From Serratia nematodiphila DZ0503SBS1 (GTDB lineage: Bacteria; Pseudomonadota; Gammaproteobacteria; Enterobacterales; Enterobacteriaceae), in contig NZ_JPUX01000001.1 in NCBI RefSeq assembly GCF_000738675.1, positions 1,426,001-1,490,000 of the forward strand: 64,000 bases of DNA, read 5' to 3'. This document shows, in pieces, positions 30,868 to 40,700 of this stretch. Within the stretch, counting starts at the first letter, position 1. The number at the start of each line of letters is the position of its first letter. Under the pieces are notes generated by a model. That model did not search any database. It was not told the origin of the DNA and saw nothing but the letters and a program-made list of their open reading frames with translations. The position numbers and the translations under genes were made by a program.

Positions 30868-31532
30868 TCATCGTTCATCATCTCAATCACTCGCGGTCGC
30901 AGCGCATTCTGTGGTTTCTGGAAGAGCTGGGCGTGCCCTATCAGGTGCAACGCTACGAGCGCGATCCCAACACCATGCTGGCGCCGCCGGCGCTGAAAAA
31001 GATCCACCCGTTGGGCAAATCGCCGGTGATCGTCGATGGCGATCTGACGCTGGCGGAATCCGGCGCCATTATCGAATACTTGCAGGAAGCCTACGACGCA
31101 CAGGGCATGTTTATGCCAACCGACTTCCACGCGCGTCAGCAATACCGCTACTGGCTGCACTACGCCGAAGGATCGCTGATGCCGCTGTTGGTGATGAAGC
31201 TGGTGTTCAGCCGTCTCGGCCAGCCGCCGATCCCCTGGCTGCTGCGGCCGGTGGCCGGCGCGATCGGCAAAGGCGTGCAGCGGGAATACCTCGACAAGCA
31301 GATCGCGCCGCACTGCGAATTCCTCGAACAGCACCTGAATAAGGGCAGTTGGTTCGTTGGCAGCGACTTCAGCGCGGCGGATATTCAGATGAGCTTCCCG
31401 CTGGAGGCGATGGCGGCGCGCGGCGCGTTGGATGATTGCCCGAAACTGCGCGGCTTCCTGCAGCGCATTCACGCCCGGCCCGCCTACCAGCGGGCATTGG
31501 AGCAGGGCGGCCCTTACGACCTGCTGAGTTAA
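30864..31532 (+). CDS. glutathione S-transferase family protein
   Basis: A 222-residue GST. The N-terminal thioredoxin-like domain reads MIIVHHLNHSRSQRILWFLEELGVPY with the glutathione-binding HPLGKSPVI and LAESGAIIEYL; the helical C-terminal domain has WFVGSDFSAADIQMSFPLEA. It conjugates or reduces electrophiles with glutathione; substrate unknown. ATGA overlap with the lipocalin-like gene; the VOC-family gene follows after 47 bp. Confidence 0.9.
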   Translation: MIIVHHLNHSRSQRILWFLEELGVPYQVQRYERDPNTMLAPPALKKIHPLGKSPVIVDGDLTLAESGAIIEYLQEAYDAQGMFMPTDFHARQQYRYWLHYAEGSLMPLLVMKLVFSRLGQPPIPWLLRPVAGAIGKGVQREYLDKQIAPHCEFLEQHLNKGSWFVGSDFSAADIQMSFPLEAMAARGALDDCPKLRGFLQRIHARPAYQRALEQGGPYDLLS

Positions 31533-31579
31533 GCGGATGGGCTATACTCGATGGGGTCATTCTTCATCGGAGGTAGCCC

Positions 31580-31987
31580 ATGGCTACGCAAATCTTCGTT
31601 AACCTGCCCGTACGCGATCTGCCCGCCTCAATGGCGTTTTTCACCCAGCTCGGCTTCAGCTTCAACCCGCAATTTACCGACGATACCGCCGCCTGCATGG
31701 TGGTCAGCGACACGATTTACGTGATGCTGCTGACCCACGACAAATTCAGGATGTTTACCCCGAACCCGATCGGCGACGCCAAACAGGCCACCGAAGTGTT
31801 GGTGTGCCTGTCGCAACCCAGCCGGGCGGCGGTGGACGAACTGGTGCGCAAGGCGATCGCCGGCGGCGGCAATACCTATCATCCGCCGCGGGACTATGGC
31901 GTGATGTACGGCCACGGATTTCAGGACCTGGACGGCCATATCTGGGAATTGATGTATATGGATCCCGCGGCGGTGCAGGCGCAATAA
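31580..31987 (+). CDS. VOC family (glyoxalase-like) protein
   Basis: A 135-residue vicinal oxygen chelate protein with the start FVNLPVRDLPASMAFFTQLGF and the second beta-alpha-beta unit ending QDLDGHIWELMYMDP. The conserved metal-ligand glutamate is in IWELMYMD. Related to the group often called lactoylglutathione lyase-like or bleomycin-resistance-like; the reaction cannot be predicted. Same direction as the GST gene. Confidence 0.88.
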   Translation: MATQIFVNLPVRDLPASMAFFTQLGFSFNPQFTDDTAACMVVSDTIYVMLLTHDKFRMFTPNPIGDAKQATEVLVCLSQPSRAAVDELVRKAIAGGGNTYHPPRDYGVMYGHGFQDLDGHIWELMYMDPAAVQAQ

Positions 31988-32110
31988 GCTCGCCGTGAAG
32001 CAGGTCGGCAGGGGCGCCGGATCGCCCCGTCTTTTCGCGCACAAGCCATTCCCGCCGTTTTCTGCATAAATTGCCGCGATCTTTAGTTGATTAGACGCTA
32101 GGGAAGGCAG

Positions 32111-32126
32111 GATAATCGTTTGCCTT
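32111..32126. promoter_or_regulatory. PurR-like site 1
   Basis: GATAATCGTTTGCCTT shares the core CGTTTGC with the PurR consensus ACGCAAACGTTTGCGT. It is the weakest of three candidates upstream of ghxP. Confidence 0.3.
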
Positions 32127-32164
32127 GAATAAACCACCATAAATCACCCGTACCGCGCGCTGCG

Positions 32165-32180
32165 AGTTAAACGTTTGCCT
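32165..32180. promoter_or_regulatory. PurR-like site 2
   Basis: AGTTAAACGTTTGCCT is close to the PurR consensus in its right half and centre, 140 bp upstream of ghxP. Confidence 0.45.
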
Positions 32181-32232
32181 GGGTGCGCATCGCCGTTGGC
32201 GGTGTGGCATAAGGGCAGGGATGCGGAACGTG

Positions 32233-32248
32233 ACGTAAACGATTACGT
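32233..32248. promoter_or_regulatory. PurR-like site 3
   Basis: ACGTAAACGATTACGT is nearly palindromic with the central ACG of PurR operators, 72 bp upstream of ghxP. The whole 31988-32320 gap (333 bp) holds these sites and no gene. Confidence 0.4.
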
Positions 32249-32320
32249 GGCGATCGGGCGCGGGCGAGATTACAGGCCTGCTGTGACGGGCCGATTCATG
32301 AAACACAGGGGAAGTAACCT

Positions 32321-33682
32321 ATGTCGAACTCTCAAGCGAACCACGCCGCAAAACCAACCGGCGGGCTTGATGGCTATTTTAAAATTTCCGCGCGCGGCAG
32401 CAGCGTGCGTCAGGAGGTGGTGGCGGGGCTGACCACCTTCCTGGCGATGGTGTACTCGGTGATCGTGGTGCCGAGCATGCTGGGCAAAGCGGGTTTCCCG
32501 CCGGCGGCGGTGTTTGTCTCCACCTGCCTGGTGGCCGGTCTGGGGTCGCTGCTGATGGGGCTGTGGGCTAACCTGCCGATGGCCATCGGCTGTGCGATCT
32601 CGTTGACCGCCTTTACCGCCTTCAGCCTGGTGCTGGGCCAGCACATCAGCATTCCGGTGGCGCTGGGCGCGGTGTTCCTGATGGGCGTGCTGTTTACCAT
32701 TATCTCGGTCACCGGCATCCGCGCCTGGATCCTGCGCAACCTGCCGATGGGCGTGGCGCACGGCACCGGCATCGGCATCGGGCTGTTCCTGCTGCTGATC
32801 GCCGCCAACGGCGTCGGCCTGGTGGTGAAGAACCCGCTGGATGGCTTGCCGGTGGCGCTCGGTGCGTTCACCTCTTTCCCGGTCGTCATGACGCTGGTCG
32901 GCCTGGCGGTGATCTTCGGCCTGGAGAAACTGCGCGTGCCCGGCGGCATTTTGCTGGTGATCATCGCCATTTCCATCATCGGCCTGATCTTCGACCCGGC
33001 GGTGAAATATCAGGGGCTGTTCGCCATGCCGAGCCTGGCGGACGCTGACGGCAAATCGTTGATCTTCAGCCTGGATATCATGGGCGCATTGCAGCCGGTG
33101 GTGTTGCCGAGCGTGCTGGCGCTGGTGATGACCGCGGTGTTCGACGCCACCGGCACCATCCGCGCGGTGGCCGGGCAGGCCAACCTGCTGGATAAAGACG
33201 GGCAGATCATCAACGGCGGCAAGGCGCTGACCTCGGATTCCCTGAGCAGCATCTTCTCCGGCCTGGTGGGCGCCGCGCCCGCTGCGGTTTATATTGAGTC
33301 CGCCGCCGGCACCGCCGCGGGCGGCAAGACCGGCCTGACCGCCACCGTGGTCGGCATTCTGTTCCTGCTGATCCTGTTCCTGTCGCCGCTGGCCTATCTG
33401 GTGCCGGTTTACGCCACCGCGCCGGCGCTGATGTACGTCGGCCTGCTGATGCTGAGCAATGTCACCAAGCTGGACTTCAACGACTTCGTCGACGCGATGG
33501 CCGGCCTGCTGTGCGCCGTGTTCATCGTGCTGACCTGCAACATCGTCACCGGCATCATGCTGGGCTTCAGCTCGCTGGTCATCGGCCGCATCTTCTCCGG
33601 CGAATGGCGCAAGCTGAACATCGGCACCGTGCTGATCGCCGTGGCGCTGGTGGCGTTCTACGCCGGCGGCTGGGCGATTTAA
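32321..33682 (+). CDS. ghxP: guanine/hypoxanthine permease
   Basis: A 453-residue NCS2 purine:H+ symporter with about 14 membrane segments. The sequence follows E. coli GhxP (YjcD) throughout: [77 protein letters not shown] and the end [10 protein letters not shown]. Imports guanine and hypoxanthine for salvage. PurR-like sites upstream suggest repression when purines are plentiful. It is followed by yjcE as in E. coli; soxRS, which lies next to it in E. coli, is not here. Confidence 0.93.
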   Translation: MSNSQANHAAKPTGGLDGYFKISARGSSVRQEVVAGLTTFLAMVYSVIVVPSMLGKAGFPPAAVFVSTCLVAGLGSLLMGLWANLPMAIGCAISLTAFTAFSLVLGQHISIPVALGAVFLMGVLFTIISVTGIRAWILRNLPMGVAHGTGIGIGLFLLLIAANGVGLVVKNPLDGLPVALGAFTSFPVVMTLVGLAVIFGLEKLRVPGGILLVIIAISIIGLIFDPAVKYQGLFAMPSLADADGKSLIFSLDIMGALQPVVLPSVLALVMTAVFDATGTIRAVAGQANLLDKDGQIINGGKALTSDSLSSIFSGLVGAAPAAVYIESAAGTAAGGKTGLTATVVGILFLLILFLSPLAYLVPVYATAPALMYVGLLMLSNVTKLDFNDFVDAMAGLLCAVFIVLTCNIVTGIMLGFSSLVIGRIFSGEWRKLNIGTVLIAVALVAFYAGGWAI

Positions 33683-33879
33683 GCCGCTTGGGTTTCCCTC
33701 GCCCGCCGGGCGGGGGAGCCTGTTACGGCAATTCCCTTCTTAAGATAAGTCTTCTTCTGCTCTGCACCGCGTTTTGAAAGGCACAACAAGCTTTAACGGC
33801 TGTAAAAAAAGTGATCTACTATCGTGACCAACGCAGGCCCTGAGCCGATGTCGTCTGAATCGTAGAGTCTAAGGAAAGC

Positions 33880-35529
33880 ATGGAAATCTTTTTTACAATC
33901 CTCATTTTGATCCTGGTGGTCTCCCTGTCCGGGGTGGTGACGCGCATGTTGCCGTTCCAGGTGCCGCTGCCGCTGATGCAAATCGCCATCGGGGCCTTGT
34001 TGGCCTGGCCGCATTTCGGGCTGCACGTCGATTTTGATCCCGAACTGTTCCTGGTGCTGTTCATCCCGCCGCTGCTGTTTGCCGACGGCTGGAAAACGCC
34101 GACGCGTGAATTCCTGCATCACGGGCGTGAAATTCTCGGCCTGGCGCTGGTGCTGGTGCTGATCACCGTGGTCGGCGTCGGTTATCTGATCTACGCCATG
34201 GTGCCGGGCATTCCGCTGGTGGCGGCCTTCGCCCTGGCGGCGGTGCTGTCGCCGACGGATGCCGTGGCGCTGTCCGGCATCGTCGGCAAAGGGCGGATCC
34301 CCAAGCCGATCATGGGCGTGCTCGAGGGCGAGGCGCTGATGAACGACGCCTCCGGCCTGGTGTCGCTCAAGTTCGCCATCGCGGTGGCGATGGGCACCAT
34401 GGTGTTCACCGTGGGCGGCGCGACCCTTGAATTCCTCAAAGTGGCGATCGGCGGCCTGCTGGCCGGCGTGGCGGTCACCTGGACCTACAGTAAATCGCTG
34501 CGGGTGATGAGCCGCTGGAGCGGCGACGATCCGGCGACCCAGATCGTGTTCCTGCTGCTGCTGCCGTTCGCGTCCTACCTGATTGCCGAACATATCGGCG
34601 TTTCCGGCATCCTGGCGGCGGTGGCGGCGGGGATGACCATCAGCCAGTCCGGCGTGATCCGCAACGCGCCGCTGGCGATGCGTCTGCGCGCCAACAGCGT
34701 GTGGGCGATGCTGGAATTCGTGTTCAACGGCATGGTGTTCATCATGTTGGGCCTGCAGCTGCCGGGCATTCTTGAAACCTCCATCCTGCAGGCGGAGCTG
34801 GATCCGACCATCCAGACCTGGTACCTGTTCGCCGACGTGGCCACCATCTACGCCGCGCTGTTGGTGCTGCGCTTCACCTGGCTGTGGGTGATGAAGAAGG
34901 CCAGCAACCGCTTTATGAAAAAGCGTCCGCTGCAGTTCGGCGATTACAGCACGCGTGAGCTGTGGGTGGCGTCGTTCGCCGGGGTGCGCGGGGCGATTAC
35001 CCTGGCCGGTGTGCTGTCGATACCGCTGTTGCTGAGCGACGGCACCGCCTTCCCGGCGCGCTATCAGCTGGTGTTTATCGCCGCCGGGGTGATCCTGCTG
35101 TCGTTGATCGTCGGCGTGCTGGCGTTGCCGCTGCTGCTGCGCGGCGTGCAGGTCACCGACAAGAGCGCCAGCAAGCAGGAAGAGCGCATGGCGATCGCCA
35201 TGGCGGCCGAAGTGGCGATTGAGAGCGTGAATAAAATGGAAGAGCGCCTGGTTGCCGATACCGAAGAAAACCTCGATCCGCAGGTGTTGAAAGAGGTCAG
35301 CTCGCGGGTGACGGGCATGCTGCGGCGGCGCATCGCGTCGAAAGACGATATCGAGAATGCGCTGGCGATGGAAAACCTCGAGCGGCGTTTCCGCCTGACG
35401 GCGCTGCGCGCCGAGCGCGGCGAGCTGTACCACCTGCGCGCCACGCAGAAAATCAGCAACGAGACGCTGCAAAAACTGCTGCACGATCTCGACCTGCTCG
35501 AAGCGCTGCTGATCGAACGCGAAGGGTAA
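33880..35529 (+). CDS. yjcE: CPA1 family Na+/H+ antiporter
   Basis: A 549-residue monovalent cation:proton antiporter matching E. coli YjcE in length and place. The membrane domain includes FALAAVLSPTDAVALSG with the transport Asp, EGEALMNDASGLVSLKF, and GVRGAITLAGVLSIPLLL. The last 150 residues form a hydrophilic cytoplasmic tail rich in Glu and Arg, with coiled-coil character. Independent promoter likely in the 197-bp gap after ghxP. It ends at a strong terminator. Confidence 0.92.
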   Translation: MEIFFTILILILVVSLSGVVTRMLPFQVPLPLMQIAIGALLAWPHFGLHVDFDPELFLVLFIPPLLFADGWKTPTREFLHHGREILGLALVLVLITVVGVGYLIYAMVPGIPLVAAFALAAVLSPTDAVALSGIVGKGRIPKPIMGVLEGEALMNDASGLVSLKFAIAVAMGTMVFTVGGATLEFLKVAIGGLLAGVAVTWTYSKSLRVMSRWSGDDPATQIVFLLLLPFASYLIAEHIGVSGILAAVAAGMTISQSGVIRNAPLAMRLRANSVWAMLEFVFNGMVFIMLGLQLPGILETSILQAELDPTIQTWYLFADVATIYAALLVLRFTWLWVMKKASNRFMKKRPLQFGDYSTRELWVASFAGVRGAITLAGVLSIPLLLSDGTAFPARYQLVFIAAGVILLSLIVGVLALPLLLRGVQVTDKSASKQEERMAIAMAAEVAIESVNKMEERLVADTEENLDPQVLKEVSSRVTGMLRRRIASKDDIENALAMENLERRFRLTALRAERGELYHLRATQKISNETLQKLLHDLDLLEALLIEREG

Positions 35530-35571
35530 GTCTCAGAAGAGGAATAAACGTTTTCCTCTCAATTTCTGTCC

Positions 35572-35603
35572 TGAAGGGCCGCCTGTGCGGCCCTTTTTTT
35601 GGT
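35572..35603. terminator. terminator after yjcE
   Basis: AGGGCCGC-CTGT-GCGGCCCT stem followed by seven T; also serves the convergent cidR-type gene to some extent. Confidence 0.9.
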
Positions 35604-36490
35604 TACTTGAGCGGCGGCCAGTAGTCGCGGCAGCAGGCGATCCAGGCCTGCGCGCTGTGCGACAGGTAGCTGCCCTGGCGCCAGATCAGGCCGATTTTCC
35701 ACTCCATGCGCGGCTCCAGCGGCAGCCAGACCAGGTTTTCCTTGTCCAGCCAGCGACAAACCGGCTCCGGCAGCATGGCGATGCCCACGCCGGCCTGCAC
35801 CATCGAGGCGAGAAAGTCCCATTGGCCGCTGCGCACCGCGATTTGCGGTTCAAAGCCGGCCAGGCGAAACGCCTTCATCAGCATTTTGTACAGCGCAAAG
35901 TCTTCGTTATAAATCAGGATCGGGCTGTCGGCCAATTCGGCGATATTGATGCTGGTGCGGTTGAGCCACTGCGGCGTGCGCGGCGCCACCACGCACATCG
36001 GATGGCCCAGCAGCGGCAGAAAGGTCAGCGGCTGCGCCGAATCGAAGGGCAACACGGTCATCGCCAGATCCAGTTCGCCGGACATCACCGCCTGTTCGAC
36101 CGACAGCCCGCCCAGCTCGGAAATCTTCAATTCGATGCCGGGGTAGGTCTGGCGAAAGCGGCGGATCAGATCGGCAATCTGCCTGCCGACCATCGGCGGA
36201 ATGCCCAGCCGCAGCACGCCCTTTTTCACCGAGCTGATGTCTTCCAGCTCCGCCTCCAACTGGCGGAACTCGTCGAGGATCGTCAGGCCGCGCTGGTACA
36301 CCGCCTGGCCGCTGTCGGTCAGGCGCAGCTTGCGGCCTTCGCGGATCAGCAGCGTGCATTCCAGCTCTTCCTCCAGATGCCGCAGCATTTTGCTGATGGT
36401 GGGCTGGGTGACGAACAGTTTTTCCGCCGCGCGGGTGAAGCTTTGCTGGCGCACCACTTCAACGAAGTAGCGCAGGGTGCGGACATCCAC
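35603..36490 (-). CDS. cidR: LysR family regulator, CidR-like
   Basis: A 295-residue LysR-type regulator. Helix-turn-helix is YFVEVVRQQSFTRAAEKLFVTQPTISKMLRHLEE, followed by GRKLRLTDSGQAVYQRG and an effector-binding domain. Divergent from cidA-cidB across 140 bp, the arrangement of the Cid system in Bacillus and Staphylococcus, where CidR responds to acetate or overflow metabolism. The symbol is by context. The name of the effector in this organism is unknown. Confidence 0.8.
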   Translation of the reverse strand: MDVRTLRYFVEVVRQQSFTRAAEKLFVTQPTISKMLRHLEEELECTLLIREGRKLRLTDSGQAVYQRGLTILDEFRQLEAELEDISSVKKGVLRLGIPPMVGRQIADLIRRFRQTYPGIELKISELGGLSVEQAVMSGELDLAMTVLPFDSAQPLTFLPLLGHPMCVVAPRTPQWLNRTSINIAELADSPILIYNEDFALYKMLMKAFRLAGFEPQIAVRSGQWDFLASMVQAGVGIAMLPEPVCRWLDKENLVWLPLEPRMEWKIGLIWRQGSYLSHSAQAWIACCRDYWPPLK

Positions 36491-36630
36491 GTTAGGGTTC
36501 TCCTTGGGGACGCTACCGGCGGGAAACTATTCCCGGACGGCATGATGACGATAATTTTAATTCATTTCAGGCGTGGTTTCCCGGCTGCGTATACTGTAGG
36601 CCGTCAATTTATTGTTCGAGGTTATCTTTC

Positions 36631-37053
36631 ATGTCTCTGGCGTTACGCCGCGTTGCCCCCTCCCTGCTGACCCGTTTGCAGGTGCCGATCCAGGTGGCGT
36701 TGTATGCGGCGCTGTTCCTGATCGCCGATCGTCTGGTGCAACAATTCCACCTGCCGCTCCCCGCCAATATCGTCGGCATGCTGATGCTGCTGGCGCTGAT
36801 CCTGCTGCGCATTCTGCCGCTGAGTTGGGTCAAGGCCGGCTCCCGCTGGCTGCTGGCGGAAATGCTGCTGTTTTTCGTGCCGGCGGTGGTGGCGGTGGTC
36901 AACTATGCCCAGCTGTTGATGGTCGAAGGCTGGAAGATCTTTCTGGTGATCGCGGTCAGCACCATGCTGACGCTGGGCGCCACCGGGCTGGTGGTGGACA
37001 GGGTGTATCGGCTGGAGATTTGGCTGCAGCGGCGGAAGCAGCGCCATGAATGA
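36631..37053 (+). CDS. cidA: CidA/LrgA family holin-like protein
   Basis: A 140-residue membrane protein with four hydrophobic segments and the family motif LPLPANIVGMLMLLALIL followed by LLAEMLLFFVPAVVAVVNY. CidA/LrgA proteins behave like phage holins and influence autolysis or the export of small metabolites. The start at 36631 follows CGAGG. Its 3' end overlaps cidB by 8 bp, so the two are translated together. Confidence 0.9.
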   Translation: MSLALRRVAPSLLTRLQVPIQVALYAALFLIADRLVQQFHLPLPANIVGMLMLLALILLRILPLSWVKAGSRWLLAEMLLFFVPAVVAVVNYAQLLMVEGWKIFLVIAVSTMLTLGATGLVVDRVYRLEIWLQRRKQRHE

Positions 37054-37735
37054 TTTTATCCTCAGTCTGGCCTGTTTTCTGGCGACGCTGGCGCTCTATT
37101 TCGCCAACAAGAAACTCTATCGCCGCCGCCGCACGTTGCTGCTGATGCCGCTGGTGCTGACGCCGATGATTCTGGTGTTGCTGCTGGTGGTCACCCACAT
37201 CTCCTATCAGGACTACATCGGTGAAACCCACTGGCTGCTGTGGCTGCTGGGGCCGGCGACCATCGCCTTCGCGGTGCCGGTGTACGAGAACCTGCATATC
37301 ATCCGTCGCCACTGGCTGTCGCTGACCGCCGGGGTAACGACCGCGGTGCTGGTAGCGGTTTACAGCTCGGTGTGGCTGGCGCGCCTGCTGACGCTGCCGG
37401 AAGAGGTGCAGCGCAGCCTGGCGGTGCGGTCGATCACCACGCCGTTCGCGCTGGAGGCCGCCAAGCAGATGGGGGGCCAACCGGACCTGGTGGCGTTGTT
37501 CGTGGTGATCACCGGGGTGTTCGGCATGGCGGTGGGCGACATTCTGTTTCTGCGGCTGGCTGTACGCAGCCGCCTGGCTAAAGGGGCCGGATTTGGCGCA
37601 TCGTCGCACGGCGCCGGCACCGCCCGCGCCTATGAACTGGGGCCGCAGGAGGGCGTAGTGTCGAGCCTGGTGATGATGTTGGCCGGCATTATCACGGTGG
37701 TGGCCGCGCCACTGATCGGCCGGCTGATGTGGTAA
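37046..37735 (+). CDS. cidB: CidB/LrgB family membrane protein
   Basis: A 229-residue protein with about seven membrane segments and the LrgB signature SITTPFALEAAKQMGG. LrgB-type proteins partner the holin-like CidA in controlling murein hydrolase activity and programmed lysis; a plant relative exports glycolate. It overlaps cidA and forms a two-gene operon, with cidR divergent. Confidence 0.9.
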   Translation: MNDFILSLACFLATLALYFANKKLYRRRRTLLLMPLVLTPMILVLLLVVTHISYQDYIGETHWLLWLLGPATIAFAVPVYENLHIIRRHWLSLTAGVTTAVLVAVYSSVWLARLLTLPEEVQRSLAVRSITTPFALEAAKQMGGQPDLVALFVVITGVFGMAVGDILFLRLAVRSRLAKGAGFGASSHGAGTARAYELGPQEGVVSSLVMMLAGIITVVAAPLIGRLMW

Positions 37736-37740
37736 GGAGG

Positions 37741-37769
37741 CGGTCTGCGGCGAACTGCGCCGCAGACCG
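37741..37769. terminator. long hairpin between convergent cidB and swrW
   Basis: CGGTCTGCGGCG and CGCCGCAGACCG form a 12-bp perfect stem with an AACTG loop. There is no T-run on either side, so it is a strong structure that may block converging transcripts without being a textbook terminator. Confidence 0.5.
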
Positions 37770-37776
37770 TAGAGCG

Positions 37777-40700
37777 TCAAGGAAGGTTGCCTAGCATCAC
37801 CGGCGTGCGCGATGACTGTCGCAAGGCGCGTCCTATCTCCTCGTGGCTGAAGATAATGGAGTGATGATTGCAGGGCAACGGATGCACCTGCAGATGTTGA
37901 CCGATTGCCGACAGGCCATTGTCGGCAATCGCCAGCAGTTCCCGCTCATCGCCCAGGCCGGTGATATTCAGATTTGCATCTTCGGTCGCCTTGAACAGCG
38001 TGATGCGTGCATGTTGCAACGGTGCGCTGAGCGTTTGTTTCGCCAATGCCAGCTCCGTCGGCTCTGCCTTTAAGGCCCGGTCGGCGGCCTCGCCGTCAAT
38101 ACCCAACATGGCCAGCATCGCCGCCAGCATGCCCGGCTCGCTGCGGATCTGGAATGGGGTTCGGTAGAAGGTATCAAGCAGGAACAGTTGGATATCGCGA
38201 TAGCCCTGGCTTTCCAGTTGAGCGGCCATCTCCAGCGCGATCAGGCCCCCTAGCGACCAACCCAACAGACGGACGGGGCGCGCCGGCGACAGCCGCATAT
38301 GGCCGAGATAATACGCCGCCAGCTCGCGTAGCGAAGTGATGTGCGGCTGTTGGAACAGGTTGTAATTGTTGATGCCTAACACATTGAAATCTTTCTCTAA
38401 ATAGTTCGCCAGATCGCGATAAACATCGCAACCGGTGACGGCAGGATGGATCATCCAAACGCTGTCGGGGGTGATGGCGTGGTTCAGGCGCTCTACCTGT
38501 TTAAAGGTAAAACTGGCCTGATTCAGACGCGTCAACAGCTGCTGCAGAGGTTCGGAGGTGGCTGGAGCCGTCGCGGGCACGCCGTCGGTGAGAATACGGG
38601 CCTGGCCGCGCAGCGTCGAGTGAGCAAACAGCGTCTTAATGCCTAACGAATGCCCGTGTCGCTTCAGTTTAACCAGCAGTTGAATGGCGTGCAGCGAATG
38701 GCCGCCCAGCGCGAAGAAATCATCGTCGCGGCCAATGCGCGTTGTGCCCAGCAGTTCGCTCCACAGTTCGGCCAACTGCTGTTCCTGCTCGCCTTGCGGG
38801 GCTTCATAAGCAGCGGTTTCCTGCATGTTGGCCGGTGCCGGTAACGCTTTGCGATCCAGCTTGCCGTTGGGCGACAGCGGAAAAGCATCCAGCCGGATAA
38901 AACAGGACGGCACCATAAAGTCCGGCAGGTGTTGCTGCAATTGCCGACGCCATTCGGCGGCGTCGGCCGTTTGCTCTGGGGCGATGACATAGGCGACCAA
39001 GCGCTTGCCGCCGCTTTCGTCTTCCCGTGCCAGAATGGCGGCGTCTTCAACCCCTGAACACTGTCTGAGCTGTTGCTCGATCTCGCCTAATTCAATGCGC
39101 AGGCCGTGGATTTTGACCTGGAAATCGTTTCTGCCCAGATACTCAATGTTGCCATCCGGCAACCAGCGGGCCAGATCGCCGGTTTTATACAGGCGAGCCT
39201 GCGGCTCGGCGCTGAAAGGATCGGCGATAAATCGCTCGGCGCTCAGCGCCGCGCGGTTCAGATAACCACGGGCAACCTGAATACCACCGATATGCAATTC
39301 GCCGGCGATGCCAGGCGGTAACGGTTGCAGTTGGTCATCCAGAATATGGAGCTGGGTATTGGCGATAGGTTTACCGATCGGTACCAGCGGGCGAGGATCA
39401 TCGGGCAGGCATTGCCAGCTGGAAACGTCTACGGCGGCTTCCGTCGGGCCGTAGAGATTGTGCAGTTCCGCCTGCGGCAACTGCTGCAGGCAACGTTGTA
39501 CCGTAGCGAGCGGCAACGCCTCGCCGCTGCACACGATGCGTTTCAGGGAGGCGCACTGCGCCATATCGCCGTGGCGCAGAAACAGTTGCAGCATAGAGGG
39601 GACGAAATGCAGTGTGGTGACGCCATGTTGTGCGATGCAGGCGCTGAGATAATCCGGCTCCTGGTGACCGCCCGGTTTGGCGATGGCCAGCCGGGCGCCG
39701 ACCATCATCGGCCAGAAAAACTCCCAGACAGAGACGTCGAAGCTGAACGGCGTTTTCTGCAGCACGACATCATCCGGCGTCAGTGTATAAGCCTTTTGCA
39801 TCCACAGGAGTCGGTTGATCACCCCGCGGTGTTCGTTCATCACCCCTTTGGGTTTCCCCGTCGAGCCGGAGGTGTAAATCACATAAGCCAGGCTGCGCTG
39901 TGGATCGGCGGCCAGCGGCGGCGGGTTGCCATCCGGCGCTTGCCGCCACAGATGGCTCTCACGCTGAAGATGCAATCGCGGCACGGCGATATCGCGCAGT
40001 GGGTGCAGCGCGTGTTCGCCGCCATCGTCGATCAGAACGAATCTGGCACCGCAATCTTGCAGCATGTGGCGCAGGCGGTCTTGCGGATAGTCGGGATCGA
40101 GCGGTACATAGGCGGCGCCCGCCTTCAGGATGGCGTACAGGGCAATCACCATATCCGGGCTGCGGTTGACGCATACCGCGATGCGATCGTCAGGCTGTAA
40201 TCCCTGCAGCCTGAGAAAGGCAGCCAATCGATTCGCCCGCTGATTCAGCTGTTGATAACTGATCTCGTGGTCCCCGTAGCACAGCGCCGGCGCTTCTGGC
40301 GTCAGCGCGGCCTGCCGTTCCAGGAATTGATGTACGCCTTGCGGCATGTCTGCCCATGTTTGTCGGGTTTCATTCCATTGATGGAAGATTTGCTGTCTTT
40401 CCTGCGGCAACAGCAGCGGTAACTGCCCCAGCGGCAGCGCCGGATCGCCGTCCAGTAGCGTGTTCAGCAGGTGCAGTATGCGGGCGGCGATGCGCTCACC
40501 GTCTTCCTGACTGAACCAGGCCTGATTGAGGTTGAACTCCAACAGCGGGTCGTCGCCCGGATGGTAATGGCGCAGGTAGACGCCGAGGGGCAGCTGTTCC
40601 TGACCGTGGTGCAGGTTTTCAACCTTGAACTGGCTGCCTTCCAGTTCGATGTCGGTCGGAAAAACCTCCAGAGAAAAGCTGATGTCGAACAGCTGGCGCC

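Noticed and set aside
33793..35484. 563-codon open frame opposite yjcE
   Set aside because: Gln/His/Arg-rich shadow frame; yjcE is a clear membrane antiporter on the other strand.
35603..37735. Phage holin/lysis cassette
   Set aside because: The CidA/CidB pair looks holin-like, but the LysR gene and lack of any phage gene show a chromosomal cid/lrg system.
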